From positions 186,001 to 250,000 of the forward strand of contig NZ_JACCCH010000001.1 of assembly GCF_013410945.1 (NCBI RefSeq): a stretch of 64,000 nucleotides of DNA, written 5' to 3'. Both the position numbers and the translations under genes were made by a program. The notes beneath the pieces are model-generated. The model searched no databases, had not been told where the DNA came from, and saw only the letters and a program-made list of their open reading frames with translations. Positions 53,076 to 61,311 of the stretch are shown piece by piece (position 1 is the first letter of the stretch; every line of letters starts with the position of its first letter). This stretch comes from Leifsonia sp. AK011 (GTDB lineage: Bacteria > Actinomycetota > Actinomycetes > Actinomycetales > Microbacteriaceae).

Positions 53076-53992
53076 ATGCCGCCCCACTCGACCGCGAAGC
53101 AGCCGAGCACATTGCGCGCAACCTCCGCGCTATCGCCGACCCGACGCGCATCCAGATCCTCCGTCTCATCCTCGACACTCCTGGCGGCAGGCGACCGGTC
53201 ACCGAACTCGCAACCGAGCTCGGACTCTCGCAGCCGACGGTCAGCCACCACCTCAAGACGATGGCCGATGAGGGCGTGCTCGATCGCGAGCAGGTCGGCC
53301 GCACGGTCTGGTACTCGGTGGCGCCGCAGCGCGTGTCGGAGGTCTACGACGCGGTTCGCACACGGGATGCCGCCGACTCCGTGTCGCCCGAGGCACTCGC
53401 GCGCATCACCCAGGATCTCGCCACACGGTTCCGCGGCACGTTCTCCCCCGAGACGGTGCGCGACTACGTCGCCGAGAGCGCCGCACTCCTCTCCGAGCGC
53501 TCGCACATCACGCATCGGCTCCCCTCCCTCACCGCCCAGTTCGCAGGTGATCGCCTTCGCGCGCTCGCGGAAGCCGAGGGACTCGAGACCGGGGAGGTTC
53601 CCGACATCCTGTTCGTCTGTGTGCAGAACGCTGGTCGCTCCCAGCTGGCCTCCGCGATCCTCCGCTCTCTCGCTGGCGACCGCGTTCGCGTTCTCACGGC
53701 GGGCTCCGAACCTGCCGGCAGCATCAACCCCCTGATCGTCGCCGCGCTCGACGAGGTGGGCATTCCGGTCGGCGGCGAGTACCCGAAGCCGCTCACCGAC
53801 GAGGTCGTGCGTGCAGCCGACTACGTGATCACGATGGGATGCGGCGATGCCTGCCCGATCTATCCCGGTCGCAAGTACCTCGATTGGGACCTGCCCGACC
53901 CCGCGACGATGACGCTCGACGGGGTCCGTGAGGTGCGTGACGAGATCGATCGACGGGTGCGTGAGCTGCTCGCCGACGTGAACGCGGGATGA
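53072..53992 (+). CDS. ArsR-ArsC fusion: regulator fused to arsenate reductase-like phosphatase domain
   Basis: 306 residues. Residues 12-95 are an ArsR-type winged helix (LRAIADPTRIQILRLI, LSQPTVSHHLKTMADEGVLDREQVGRTVWYSV), but its alpha-3 reads PVTELATEL with no Cys, so the standard arsenite site is absent. Residues 113-170 form a helical bundle (DLATRFRGTFSPETVRDYVAE). Residues 177-306 are an LMW-phosphatase-fold arsenate reductase with the P-loop FVCVQNAGRSQ (Cys 183), MGCGDACP and DLPDPATM. It may bind DNA and also reduce arsenate. Leaderless, with the operator over the start. Confidence 0.88.
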   Translation: MDAAPLDREAAEHIARNLRAIADPTRIQILRLILDTPGGRRPVTELATELGLSQPTVSHHLKTMADEGVLDREQVGRTVWYSVAPQRVSEVYDAVRTRDAADSVSPEALARITQDLATRFRGTFSPETVRDYVAESAALLSERSHITHRLPSLTAQFAGDRLRALAEAEGLETGEVPDILFVCVQNAGRSQLASAILRSLAGDRVRVLTAGSEPAGSINPLIVAALDEVGIPVGGEYPKPLTDEVVRAADYVITMGCGDACPIYPGRKYLDWDLPDPATMTLDGVREVRDEIDRRVRELLADVNAG

Positions 53993-54018
53993 ATTCATCC
54001 GCAGGCCATCGCGAACAT

Positions 54019-54034
54019 ATAGACATGTGTCTAT
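54019..54034. promoter_or_regulatory. Operator of arsC operon (ATAGAC-N4-GTCTAT)
   Basis: ATAGAC-ATGT-GTCTAT is a perfect palindrome overlapping the -10 at 54032-54037 and is the same as the core over the start of the ArsR-ArsC fusion. Confidence 0.75.
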
Positions 54035-54037
54035 GCT
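54032..54037 (+). promoter_or_regulatory. -10 element of a leaderless gene (TATGCT)
   Basis: TATGCT, six bases, then the ATG at 54044 of arsC. Confidence 0.55.
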
Positions 54038-54043
54038 TTAGCC

Positions 54044-54457
54044 ATGACCACCACTGACAAGCCCGTCGTCCTCTTCGTCTGCATCCACAACGCCGGCCGC
54101 TCGCAGATGGCCGCCGGCTACATGCGTGAACTCTCCGGCGGCGCCGTCGAGGTGCGCTCCGGCGGCTCCGAGCCGGGCGACCAGATCAACCCGATCGCCG
54201 TGCAGGCCATGGCCGAGGAGGGCATCGACATCTCGCAGGCCGTGCCCCAGCTCATGACCACCGAGCAGGTCCGCGAGTCCGACGTCGTGATCACCATGGG
54301 ATGCGGCGACGTCTGCCCGATCTTCCCCGGCAAGCGCTACGAGGACTGGGAACTCGTCGACCCCAAGGGCAAGACGATCGACGAGGTGCGCCCCATCCGC
54401 GACGACATCAAGCAGCGCATCCAGGCCCTCCTCGCCGAGATCCTCCCCGCCGCCTGA
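54044..54457 (+). CDS. arsC: Arsenate reductase ArsC (LMW-phosphatase fold)
   Basis: 137 residues. P-loop LFVCIHNAGRSQMAAGY with catalytic Cys, then RSGGSEPGDQINPIAVQAMAEEGIDIS, ITMGCGDVCPIFPGKRYEDWELVDP and IRDDIKQRIQALL. The CIHNAGRS loop and second Cys pair fit the actinobacterial arsenate-mycothiol transferase/thioredoxin-type ArsC. It converts arsenate to arsenite, which leaves by the channel at 50.5 kb. A second, longer ArsC follows three bases later. Confidence 0.93.
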   Translation: MTTTDKPVVLFVCIHNAGRSQMAAGYMRELSGGAVEVRSGGSEPGDQINPIAVQAMAEEGIDISQAVPQLMTTEQVRESDVVITMGCGDVCPIFPGKRYEDWELVDPKGKTIDEVRPIRDDIKQRIQALLAEILPAA

Positions 54458-54459
54458 TC

Positions 54460-55104
54460 ATGGACCTCTCCACGCGCCGGGGGATGCCCGGACTCGCCTA
54501 TCCCGAGGACTACCTCAGGCGCCTCGCCGACGAGCTCGCCGAGAAGTTCGCGGGCATCTTCAGCGCCGAGACCGTTGAGCGCTACGTGCTCGAGTCGTAC
54601 ACCGGCCTGCTGCGCACCTCGAAGGTCAAGGCGCACCTGGCATCCCAGACCATCCGCTTCGCGACGGATCGGCTGACCGCGCTGGCCCAGGCGAAGGGCG
54701 CGATCGAGTCTCCGGTGCCGGAGGTGCTGTTCGTCTGCGAGCAGAACGCCGGCCGCTCCCAGATGGCGGCGGTGCTCACGAAGAGCCTGTCCGAGGGACG
54801 AGTGCACGTTCGATCGGCCGGATCGTCGCCGGTGGCTGAACTGAACCCCGCGGTCGTTGCCGTGATGGCAGAACTCGGGCTCGATATGGCCGAGGAGTTT
54901 CCGAAACCCCTCACCGACGACGTCGTGCAGGCCGCGGACGTGGTCGTCACGATGGGATGTGGCGATGCCTGCGCGATCTACCCGGGCAAGCGGTACCTCG
55001 ACTGGGAGCTCACCGACCCGGCAGGCTTGAGCCTCGACGAGGTGCGTGTCATCCGCGACGACGTGAAGAGCCGCGTCGAGGAGTTGCTCGCGACGCTGGC
55101 GTAG
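54460..55104 (+). CDS. arsC: ArsC with N-terminal three-helix domain
   Basis: 214 residues. Residues 12-70 are a helical bundle (YPEDYLRRLADELAEKFAGIFSAETVERYVLES) homologous to the middle part of the ArsR-ArsC fusion. Residues 85-214 are an ArsC domain with P-loop LFVCEQNAGRSQMAAVL, SAGSSPVAELNPAVVAVMAELGLDM, VTMGCGDACAIYPGKRYLDWELTDP and IRDDVKSRVEELL. The helix bundle is known in actinobacterial ArsC fusions; its role is not fixed. Together the window has three ArsC domains. Confidence 0.92.
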   Translation: MDLSTRRGMPGLAYPEDYLRRLADELAEKFAGIFSAETVERYVLESYTGLLRTSKVKAHLASQTIRFATDRLTALAQAKGAIESPVPEVLFVCEQNAGRSQMAAVLTKSLSEGRVHVRSAGSSPVAELNPAVVAVMAELGLDMAEEFPKPLTDDVVQAADVVVTMGCGDACAIYPGKRYLDWELTDPAGLSLDEVRVIRDDVKSRVEELLATLA

Positions 55105-55167
55105 TTTCGGGGGACCCCGCGAACGCAGGCGCACGAGAAGCAAGGCGAACGAGTGAGCCCCACCCGG

Positions 55168-55173
55168 TAAACT
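55168..55173 (+). promoter_or_regulatory. Probable -10 of nhaA (TAAACT)
   Basis: TAAACT at 55168-55173 predicts transcription from about 55180, giving a leader of about 75 bases that starts with the shared RNA motif. Confidence 0.45.
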
Positions 55174-55179
55174 GGAGCC

Positions 55180-55255
55180 CTGGTGTGCCGGGAAGTCTGG
55201 TCGGCGGGTTGGTCTCCACGACGGCTCTGACTTCTTCGCCTCCCCGAAAGGGATC
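55180..55255 (+). ncRNA. Candidate cis-regulatory RNA in the nhaA leader
   Basis: The 19-base motif GCCGGGAAGTCTGGTCGGC (55187-55205) folds with itself (GCC/GGC ends) and is matched in 18 of 19 bases in the leader of the ABC-2 exporter at 62108. In both cases it starts within about ten bases of the predicted transcription start. Position before a Na+/H+ antiporter recalls the nhaA-type lithium/sodium leader RNAs, but I cannot verify family membership. Confidence 0.5.
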
Positions 55256-56587
55256 ATGACTCCTGAGCCCGGCACGACACCTGAGAACTCCAGCGCGGAG
55301 AACACTGTCGCCCACGCGACCGACGCGCACACTCCGCCTGAGCAGGCACCGCACTCGATGTGGCGGGGCCTCCACCAGACCCTGCAGAGCGACACGATCG
55401 GCGGAGCGCTCCTGCTCGGGGCAACCGTTCTCGCCCTCGTGCTCGCGAACACCCCGCTCGCGCCCGTCTACGAGGGCGTGCGTGACTTCACGTTCGGCCC
55501 CGAAGCTCTTCACCTGAACCTCTCGGTGGGCGCCTGGGCCGCGGACGGCCTGCTCGCGATCTTCTTCTTCGTGGTGGGCCTCGAGCTCAAGGAGGAGTTC
55601 GTCGTCGGCAAGCTCCGCAACCCCCGCACGGCCATCCTCCCGATCACCGCCGCCGTCGGCGGGGTGATCCTGCCAGCCCTGATCTACGTGCTCATCAACC
55701 TCAACGCGGGGCCAGCCGCGTTGAACGGCTGGGCGATCCCGGCAGCGACAGACATCGCCTTCGCGGTCGCGGTCATCGCCGTGGTCGGGCGGTTCCTCCC
55801 TCCAGCCCTCCGGGTGTTCCTGCTGACGCTCGCGGTCGTCGATGACCTCCTCGCGATCTCGATCATCGCGGTGTTCTACACGAGCGACGTCGAGCTGCTT
55901 CCCCTTCTGTTGGCGATCGTGCCACTCGGCCTGTTCGCCTTGGCTGTGCGCCGTGGCATCCGCAGCCCGTGGATCCTCATCCCACTGGCCGTCGCAACGT
56001 GGGCGCTCGTGCACGCTTCCGGTATTCACGCGACGGTCGCTGGTGTACTTCTCGGGTTCGTGGTTCCGGTGATGGCGACCAAGCGAGCGCGCGTGCGCGT
56101 GGGTACGGATGCCGCTGGCGAGCCGCTCTACGACGGCATGGCCGCACACTTTGCCGACCGCTGGGGTGTGGTTTCCACGGCCTTCGCCGTTCCCGTCTTC
56201 GCGTTCTTCGCCGCTGGTGTCTCCGTGGGTGGCCTCGCGGGTCTCGCGGAGTCCTTCCAGGACACGATCGCGCTCGGCATCATCGCAGGCCTCGTTCTCG
56301 GCAAGGCCATCGGCATCACGGGCACGACCTTCCTCGTCACGAGGCTGCCGGGCCTGCGCATCGACCCGAGCCTCAAGTGGATCGACATGCTGGGCATGTC
56401 GTTCGTCGCGGGCATCGGCTTCACGGTCTCGCTCCTCGTCGGCGAGCTCTCGTTCGGTGTCGGGAGCGAGTCCGACGACCACGTGAAGGTGGGTGTGCTG
56501 GCTGGCTCGCTCATCGCAGCCCTCATCGGGTCCGCCATCCTCGGCATCCGCAACCGCCACTACCGCCGCACGACGCCGGAGTTCTAG
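55256..56587 (+). CDS. nhaA: Na+/H+ antiporter NhaA
   Basis: 443 residues, about 12 helices. It has FFFVVGLELKEEFVVGKL, GWAIPAATDIAFAVAVIAVVGR (the TDIAFA Asp is an ion site), LTLAVVDDLLAISIIAVFYT (adjacent Asp pair of the ion-binding centre) and DMLGMSFVAGIGFTVSLLVGEL. All are NhaA hallmarks, so it should be active. A 35-residue polar N-terminal extension precedes the first helix. GAAAGGGA lies before the ATG. Confidence 0.96.
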   Translation: MTPEPGTTPENSSAENTVAHATDAHTPPEQAPHSMWRGLHQTLQSDTIGGALLLGATVLALVLANTPLAPVYEGVRDFTFGPEALHLNLSVGAWAADGLLAIFFFVVGLELKEEFVVGKLRNPRTAILPITAAVGGVILPALIYVLINLNAGPAALNGWAIPAATDIAFAVAVIAVVGRFLPPALRVFLLTLAVVDDLLAISIIAVFYTSDVELLPLLLAIVPLGLFALAVRRGIRSPWILIPLAVATWALVHASGIHATVAGVLLGFVVPVMATKRARVRVGTDAAGEPLYDGMAAHFADRWGVVSTAFAVPVFAFFAAGVSVGGLAGLAESFQDTIALGIIAGLVLGKAIGITGTTFLVTRLPGLRIDPSLKWIDMLGMSFVAGIGFTVSLLVGELSFGVGSESDDHVKVGVLAGSLIAALIGSAILGIRNRHYRRTTPEF

Positions 56588-56606
56588 GCAGCAGACGAAG
56601 CTACAC

Positions 56607-56665
56607 CCGCCTGCAATTTCACTCTTCTCCGGAGCTTCCCTCTGGAGAGTCAACATCGCAGGCGG
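56607..56665 (+). terminator. Bipartite stem structure after nhaA
   Basis: Outer arms CCGCCTGC (56607-56614) and GCAGGCGG (56658-56665) enclose an inner hairpin TCTCCGGAG/CTCTGGAGA (56626-56634, 56640-56648; one mismatch). No T-tract follows. A three-unit GCGGAC microsatellite lies after it at 56731-56748. Confidence 0.45.
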
Positions 56666-56760
56666 AAGTCGGCGTGGCCGATGTGAGTGAAGCCCGAAAG
56701 CTCCGGAGAAACGACAACACAAACGAGAACGCGGACGCGGACGCGGACGCGAGGCGTGGT

Positions 56761-56766
56761 TACAGT
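56761..56766 (+). promoter_or_regulatory. -10 element of a leaderless gene (TACAGT)
   Basis: TACAGT, six bases, then the GTG at 56773 of the DNA glycosylase gene. Confidence 0.5.
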
Positions 56767-56772
56767 GAAACC

Positions 56773-57414
56773 GTGACCATGGAGGGCTTCGCGCCAGCAT
56801 CCCGCGAGTTCTTCACGCGGGATGCGCTCGAGCTCGCACCGGACCTGCTCGGCTGCTACCTCGAGCACACGACCGACGACGGAACTGTTGGCCTCGTCAT
56901 CACCGAGATGGAGGCCTACACGGGCGAGCGCGATCCTGGGTCGCACGCCTTCCGGGGCCAGACGGCGCGCAACTCCACCATGTTCGGCAAGGCCGGCCAC
57001 CTCTACGCCTACTTCACGTACGGAATGCACTACGCGATCAACGTCGTGGCTGGCGAGGTCGGGCATCCCTACGGATGCCTCGTGCGAGCCGGTCGCGTGA
57101 TCGAGGGAGCCGACCTCGCCCGACGCCGCCGTACCAAACCCGCGCGGGTGAGCGCCCTCCCCGAGCGTGACCTCGCGCGCGGGCCGGGCAACCTCGCCCA
57201 GGCTCTCGGCGCGAACCTGGGCAACGATGGCGACGACCTCCTCGGCGGCCAGTGGCAGCTCCTGGTTCCCGACGAGAGGCCCGCGAGCATCAGCACTGGA
57301 CCACGCGTGGGCGTGAGCGGCCCGGGCGGCGACGGTGACGCGTTCCCGTGGCGCTACTGGATTACCGGCGACCCCACGGTGAGTTCCTACAAGCCCGGGC
57401 GGCGCACCCCCTGA
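56773..57414 (+). CDS. 3-methyladenine DNA glycosylase (AAG/MPG family)
   Basis: 213 residues. LAPDLLGCYLEHTTDDGTVGLVITEMEAYTGERDPGSHAFRGQTARNSTMFGKAGHLYAYFTYGMHYAINVV is the conserved AAG fold; the Glu and Tyr residues of EMEAY and the YAYFTYGMHYAINVV strand form the base-flipping pocket. LARGPGNLAQALG is the second hallmark. A GTG at 56773 is chosen by the TACAGT element six bases upstream; the next Met is two codons later. It excises alkylated purines and starts base-excision repair. Confidence 0.93.
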   Translation: MTMEGFAPASREFFTRDALELAPDLLGCYLEHTTDDGTVGLVITEMEAYTGERDPGSHAFRGQTARNSTMFGKAGHLYAYFTYGMHYAINVVAGEVGHPYGCLVRAGRVIEGADLARRRRTKPARVSALPERDLARGPGNLAQALGANLGNDGDDLLGGQWQLLVPDERPASISTGPRVGVSGPGGDGDAFPWRYWITGDPTVSSYKPGRRTP

Positions 57415-57423
57415 CACCGGGCG

Positions 57424-57429
57424 TACTGT
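57424..57429 (+). promoter_or_regulatory. -10 element of a leaderless gene (TACTGT)
   Basis: TACTGT, six bases, then the ATG at 57436 of the response regulator. Confidence 0.5.
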
Positions 57430-57435
57430 GTGGCC

Positions 57436-58113
57436 ATGGCGAAGATCCTGGTGGTGGAGGACGACCCGACCATGGGCGGTCTCGTCAGCCACGGCCTCGA
57501 GGAGGTCGGCTACGACGTCACCCTCGTGACCAACGGTGTCGACGCCCTGGTCGCGATCGCGAACGACGACTTCTCCGCTGCAGCCATCGATGTGATGCTG
57601 CCCGAGATGAACGGCTTCGAGATCTGCCGCCACATCCGCAACCAGGGCAACTCGCTGCCCGTCCTCCTCCTCACCGCACGTGACGCCGTCGAGGATCGCG
57701 TGCTCGGCCTGGACTCGGGGGCCGACGATTACCTCATCAAGCCGTTCGCTTTCGCCGAGCTGACCGCGCGCATCCGCGCGCTCGTCCGTCGTGATTCGGC
57801 TGCGCCCCGCTCCACCCTGCGCGTGGGCACCGTGACGCTGGATGCCGCGACCATCCGCGCGACGATGGGTGACACCGCGATCGCCCTGAGCGCGAAGGAG
57901 TTCGCGCTGCTCTGGATGCTCGCCGCGCGGGCCGGGGAACCGGCATCCCGCAACGACATCCTGCAGGAGGTCTGGGGCACCACCCACTACGTGGACCCGA
58001 CAATCGTCGACCAGTACATCCGCTACGTGCGCCGCAAGCTCGAGCCTCTCAATACGGGCTTCACGATCGTGACCCTGCGGGGTGTCGGCTACGTGCTGAC
58101 GGTGGATTCCTGA
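57436..58113 (+). CDS. OmpR-family response regulator
   Basis: 225 residues. Receiver domain: VVEDDP (acidic pocket), AAIDVMLPEMNGFEI with the phospho-accepting Asp, LLLTARDAVEDRVLGLDSGADDYLIKPF with Thr and Lys switches. The C-terminal winged helix has LSAKEFALLWMLA and DQYIRYVRRKLEPLNTGFTIVTLRGVGYVL, as in OmpR/PhoB. A GTG two codons upstream is also open, but TACTGT points to the ATG. The sensor kinase follows with a one-base overlap. Confidence 0.95.
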   Translation: MAKILVVEDDPTMGGLVSHGLEEVGYDVTLVTNGVDALVAIANDDFSAAAIDVMLPEMNGFEICRHIRNQGNSLPVLLLTARDAVEDRVLGLDSGADDYLIKPFAFAELTARIRALVRRDSAAPRSTLRVGTVTLDAATIRATMGDTAIALSAKEFALLWMLAARAGEPASRNDILQEVWGTTHYVDPTIVDQYIRYVRRKLEPLNTGFTIVTLRGVGYVLTVDS

Positions 58114-59342
58114 TGCTCGACCGCCTCTCGGTGCGCGCACGCATCACCCTCGGAAGCCTCGCGGTCGCGGCGGTGCTGCTCGTGATCGCCCTGGTCATCG
58201 TGCGCGGGCAGGTCGCGGCGATCCTCACGAGCGCCGATGTGAGCCTCGCCCGTGGCGACCTCACCTCGTTCGAGTCCGACATCGCGGCGAATCCCGACGA
58301 GCCGGTCGACGACCCCGGCACCGGTGTGCTCGTGCTCGTGCGCGACCCGCGCGGAGTCGAACAGGTCAACACGCTTCCGCATGACATCGACGAGGTCGTC
58401 GAACACAGGCCTCCCACGGACACGCAGTTCACGTTCGGCGATGACGAGCGCCGAACGTACGTCGTCGTGGGACGCGCCATCGACAGCGAGAACGGCACCT
58501 GGGCCCTGTGGTCGGCGCGCAGCACCTCGTCGAGCGAGATCGCGCTCGAAGGGCTTGACCGCGTGCTCGTCATCGGTGGCATCGTGCTACTCCTCGGCTT
58601 CGGCGCAGCCTCGTGGTTCATCGCAACTGCGGCCCTGCGACCGGTCCAGCAGGCCCGCGACCGCGAGAAGCAGATGGTCTCGGATGCCGCACACGAGCTG
58701 CGCACTCCCCTCGCCGCACTCAAGACCCAGCTCGAGCTCGCGCACGACGACTTCGGGAACGCTGAAGCCCTCGCCAGTCAGGTGCGGGCTGCCGAGACAT
58801 CCGTCGACCGGCTCGGTTCGCTCGCCTCCAACCTTCTCGAACTCACCCGGCTCGAGGGCCGGCCGGGGGCCGCGCCACTCTCCGAGGTCACCACGCTCGT
58901 CGATGAGTTCACCGGCAGCGTCGACAGGGCGCGGATGCTCGCGCTCGCGAACAACGTCACGGTCGACTTCGATGTTGCCGCAGCACCTTCCGCCGGCCGC
59001 TACCGCATCGATGCGTCCGCGTTCGGGCGCGTCGCCGACAACCTGTTCGCGAACGCGATCGCCGCCGTCGGACGGGACGGCACGGTCGCGGCGACGCTCG
59101 CCGAGCGCGGCGGTTCCCTCGTGCTCGCGGTCGCGGACGACGGCCCAGGCATGCCCGACGAGTTCCTGCCGCACGCCTTCGATCGCTTCACGCGCGCCGA
59201 CTCCTCGCGCACGGGAGCCACCGGTGGCAGCGGACTCGGGCTCGCTCTCGTCCGTGCGATCGCAAGGGACGCCGGTGGCGACGCCACGGCCCGCAACACG
59301 CATCCTGGCCTGCTCGTGGAGGTCAGTTTCCCGAAGATGTGA
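58113..59342 (+). CDS. Sensor histidine kinase
   Basis: 409 residues. Two membrane helices (residues about 13-33 and 150-175) flank an extracellular domain of about 115 residues. The H-box DAAHELRTPLAALKTQLELA is near residue 193, N-box RVADNLFANAIAAV, G1 VADDGPGMPDEF, F-box FDRFTRADSS and G2 GGSGLGLALVRAI. The partner response regulator lies immediately upstream. The next genes encode a membrane flavocytochrome and flavin-transfer proteins, so a redox or envelope stimulus is plausible; the signal is unknown. Confidence 0.94.
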   Translation: MLDRLSVRARITLGSLAVAAVLLVIALVIVRGQVAAILTSADVSLARGDLTSFESDIAANPDEPVDDPGTGVLVLVRDPRGVEQVNTLPHDIDEVVEHRPPTDTQFTFGDDERRTYVVVGRAIDSENGTWALWSARSTSSSEIALEGLDRVLVIGGIVLLLGFGAASWFIATAALRPVQQARDREKQMVSDAAHELRTPLAALKTQLELAHDDFGNAEALASQVRAAETSVDRLGSLASNLLELTRLEGRPGAAPLSEVTTLVDEFTGSVDRARMLALANNVTVDFDVAAAPSAGRYRIDASAFGRVADNLFANAIAAVGRDGTVAATLAERGGSLVLAVADDGPGMPDEFLPHAFDRFTRADSSRTGATGGSGLGLALVRAIARDAGGDATARNTHPGLLVEVSFPKM

Positions 59343-59407
59343 GGACTCACACGCCAGTGCGGCCCGGTTCCCAGTCGGCGCATAGTCCCCGGTTCGACAG
59401 TGGTGAC

Positions 59408-60820
59408 ATGACCACGCAGACGCCAACCCTCGGAGCCGTTCCGCGCCTTGCGGCCCCGGTCGATCCCGCGCGCCGGTACGCGCGCCGGGCACGCCGTGCC
59501 GACGCACTCGTGGTGGGGCTGTGGGCCTCGACCGCGGCATCTGTCGCGCTCTTCCTCGCCTCGGGTGGCGCGGGCCAGTTCGGCTCGCCCGCCGAGGCCA
59601 TCACGAGTCTTGGCATCGTCACCGGGCTCCTCGGAACCAACTTCATCCTCGTCATGCTCGTGCTCGCTGCGCGCATCCCGTTCATCGACCGCGCCATCGG
59701 TCACGATCGCGCTGTTGCCGTGCACCGTTCCCTCGGCAAGCCGGCGCTGTACCTGCTGCTGGGCCACGGAGTACTTCTGCTCATCGGCTACGGCATGAGC
59801 GAGGGCATCAATCCCATCGCCGAGATCGGCTCGATGCTCGCCCTCCCCGACATGCCTCTCGCCTTCATCGCCATGGGCCTGCTCATCGCGGTCGTCGTGA
59901 CGTCACTCGTCGCGGTGCGCCGCAGGTTCAGCTACGAGGGCTGGCACCTCGTGCACCTCCTGAGCTACATCGCCGTGGCGGTCGCGCTTCCGCACCAGCT
60001 GAGCGTGGGCGGGACGCTCGCCGAGGGCACCGTGCAGCGTGTGTACTGGATCGCGCTGTACGTGCTCGCCTTCGGCTCGATCCTCACGTTCCGGTTCATC
60101 GAGCCGGTCGTCTCGAGCCTGCGCCACGGCATCACCGTCGCGGGCACTCGTGAGATCGCACCCGGCGTCACCTCGATCCACCTCGCTGGGCGCGACCTCC
60201 GCACGCTCGGTGCCTCGGGCGGGCAGTTCTTCATCTGGCGTTTCTGGACCGGCAAGACCTGGTGGCACTCCCACCCGATCTCGCTCTCCGCGATGCCCAC
60301 CGATACCTCGGCCCGCATCACGGTGCGCGACCTCGGCGCTGGCAGCTCGCGCATCAGCGCGGTTCCCGCGGGCACACGCGTCTGGCTGGAGGGCCCGTAC
60401 GGACTCTTCTCCGACGCCGCACGCACGGCACCGAAACTCGCTATCGCGGCGGCCGGCATCGGGGTCACCCCGATCCGCGCCCTGCTCGAGCACGCCGACT
60501 TCGCCCCGGGCGAGGCGATCGTTCTCCTCCGGGCGAGCGACGAGAGCGAGACTTACCTCTGGGACGAGATCCAGTCGCTCGCGGCCGCCAAGGGCGCCAC
60601 CTGCTACGTCATGCTCGGGCATCGCGCCCACTCCGGCCCGAGCTGGATGTCACAGCGCGACGCCGACCGTGGCGTCACCCTCACGAGCACGTTCCCCGAC
60701 CTCGCGGACTCCGACCTGTACCTGTGCGGGCCCACGGGATGGCTCGACTCCATCGAAGCGGATGCCCGGGCCGCGGGCATCCCGTCACACCAACTCCACG
60801 CAGAGAGGTTCGACTGGTGA
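59408..60820 (+). CDS. Ferric-reductase-like transmembrane flavocytochrome (FNR-type)
   Basis: 470 residues. Six helices (about 35-225) carry His residues that could ligate heme (VAVHRSLGKPALYLLLGHGVLLL, GWHLVHLLSYIAVAVALPHQLS). Residues about 240-470 form an FAD/NAD(P)H reductase: HSHPISLSAMP (FAD), GPYGLFS, AAAGIGVTPIRALLE (nucleotide) and LYLCGPTGWLDSIEAD. It resembles ferric reductases and the DsbD-like/YedZ-type electron conduits, moving electrons from NAD(P)H across the membrane. It overlaps the FMN-binding gene by four bases (GTGA). Confidence 0.88.
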   Translation: MTTQTPTLGAVPRLAAPVDPARRYARRARRADALVVGLWASTAASVALFLASGGAGQFGSPAEAITSLGIVTGLLGTNFILVMLVLAARIPFIDRAIGHDRAVAVHRSLGKPALYLLLGHGVLLLIGYGMSEGINPIAEIGSMLALPDMPLAFIAMGLLIAVVVTSLVAVRRRFSYEGWHLVHLLSYIAVAVALPHQLSVGGTLAEGTVQRVYWIALYVLAFGSILTFRFIEPVVSSLRHGITVAGTREIAPGVTSIHLAGRDLRTLGASGGQFFIWRFWTGKTWWHSHPISLSAMPTDTSARITVRDLGAGSSRISAVPAGTRVWLEGPYGLFSDAARTAPKLAIAAAGIGVTPIRALLEHADFAPGEAIVLLRASDESETYLWDEIQSLAAAKGATCYVMLGHRAHSGPSWMSQRDADRGVTLTSTFPDLADSDLYLCGPTGWLDSIEADARAAGIPSHQLHAERFDW

Positions 60821-61311
60821 GAACACGCGCACTCGTCGGGAGCATCGTCGCCTCGATCTCCCTGCTCGTGATCGGTTGGCAGGCTGGCGGGTCCCTCATC
60901 ACCGCGCCCATCACCCAGACGACGACCTCGCAGCCGGTGGATGCCGGGGGCACGTCGGCGCCGACCACCACGACACCGAGCCCCACCGCGACCGAGGCCC
61001 CCACGACCGAGGTGCCCGCCGCTACGACACCCGCCGACGGCACCTACACCGGCACGAGTGTCAGCACGCGCTTCGGCAACGTTCAGGTCGCCGTCGTGAT
61101 CTCCAGCGGAGCTATCACCGACGTGCAGGCACTCCAGCTCACCGACGCCGACGGCAAGTCGGTGCAGATCAGCAACCGCGCAGCACCCATCCTGAGAGAG
61201 GAGGTGCTCGCCTCACAATCCGCGAACGTGTCGAACGTGGGTGGTGCCACCTATACGACGCGCGGGTACCTGACCTCCCTGCAGTCGGCACTCGACCAGG
61301 CGGGCTTCTGA
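60817..61311 (+). CDS. FMN-binding (flavinylated) surface protein
   Basis: 164 residues. A membrane anchor near the N-terminus (VGSIVASISLLVIGW), a Thr/Pro/Ser-rich linker, then an FMN_bind domain (about 75-164): DGTYTGTSVSTRFGNVQVAVVISSGAITDV, with SNVGGATYTTRGYLTSLQSAL holding the [SG]GA[TS]-x-[TS] motif whose Thr receives FMN covalently from ApbE. GTG start. Exposed flavoproteins of this type take electrons from a membrane oxidoreductase and pass them to extracytoplasmic acceptors. Confidence 0.88.
   Translation: MRTRALVGSIVASISLLVIGWQAGGSLITAPITQTTTSQPVDAGGTSAPTTTTPSPTATEAPTTEVPAATTPADGTYTGTSVSTRFGNVQVAVVISSGAITDVQALQLTDADGKSVQISNRAAPILREEVLASQSANVSNVGGATYTTRGYLTSLQSALDQAGF

Noticed and set aside
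55187-55205. Shared leader motif as a cobalamin riboswitch
   Set aside because: The GGGAA segment is present, but the cobalamin-box core and the CCCGC-ACTGT region are missing, and the downstream genes are not B12-related.
56731-56748. GCGGAC microsatellite as a functional site
   Set aside because: Only three units, in a gap with no other signal; slippage is a sufficient explanation.
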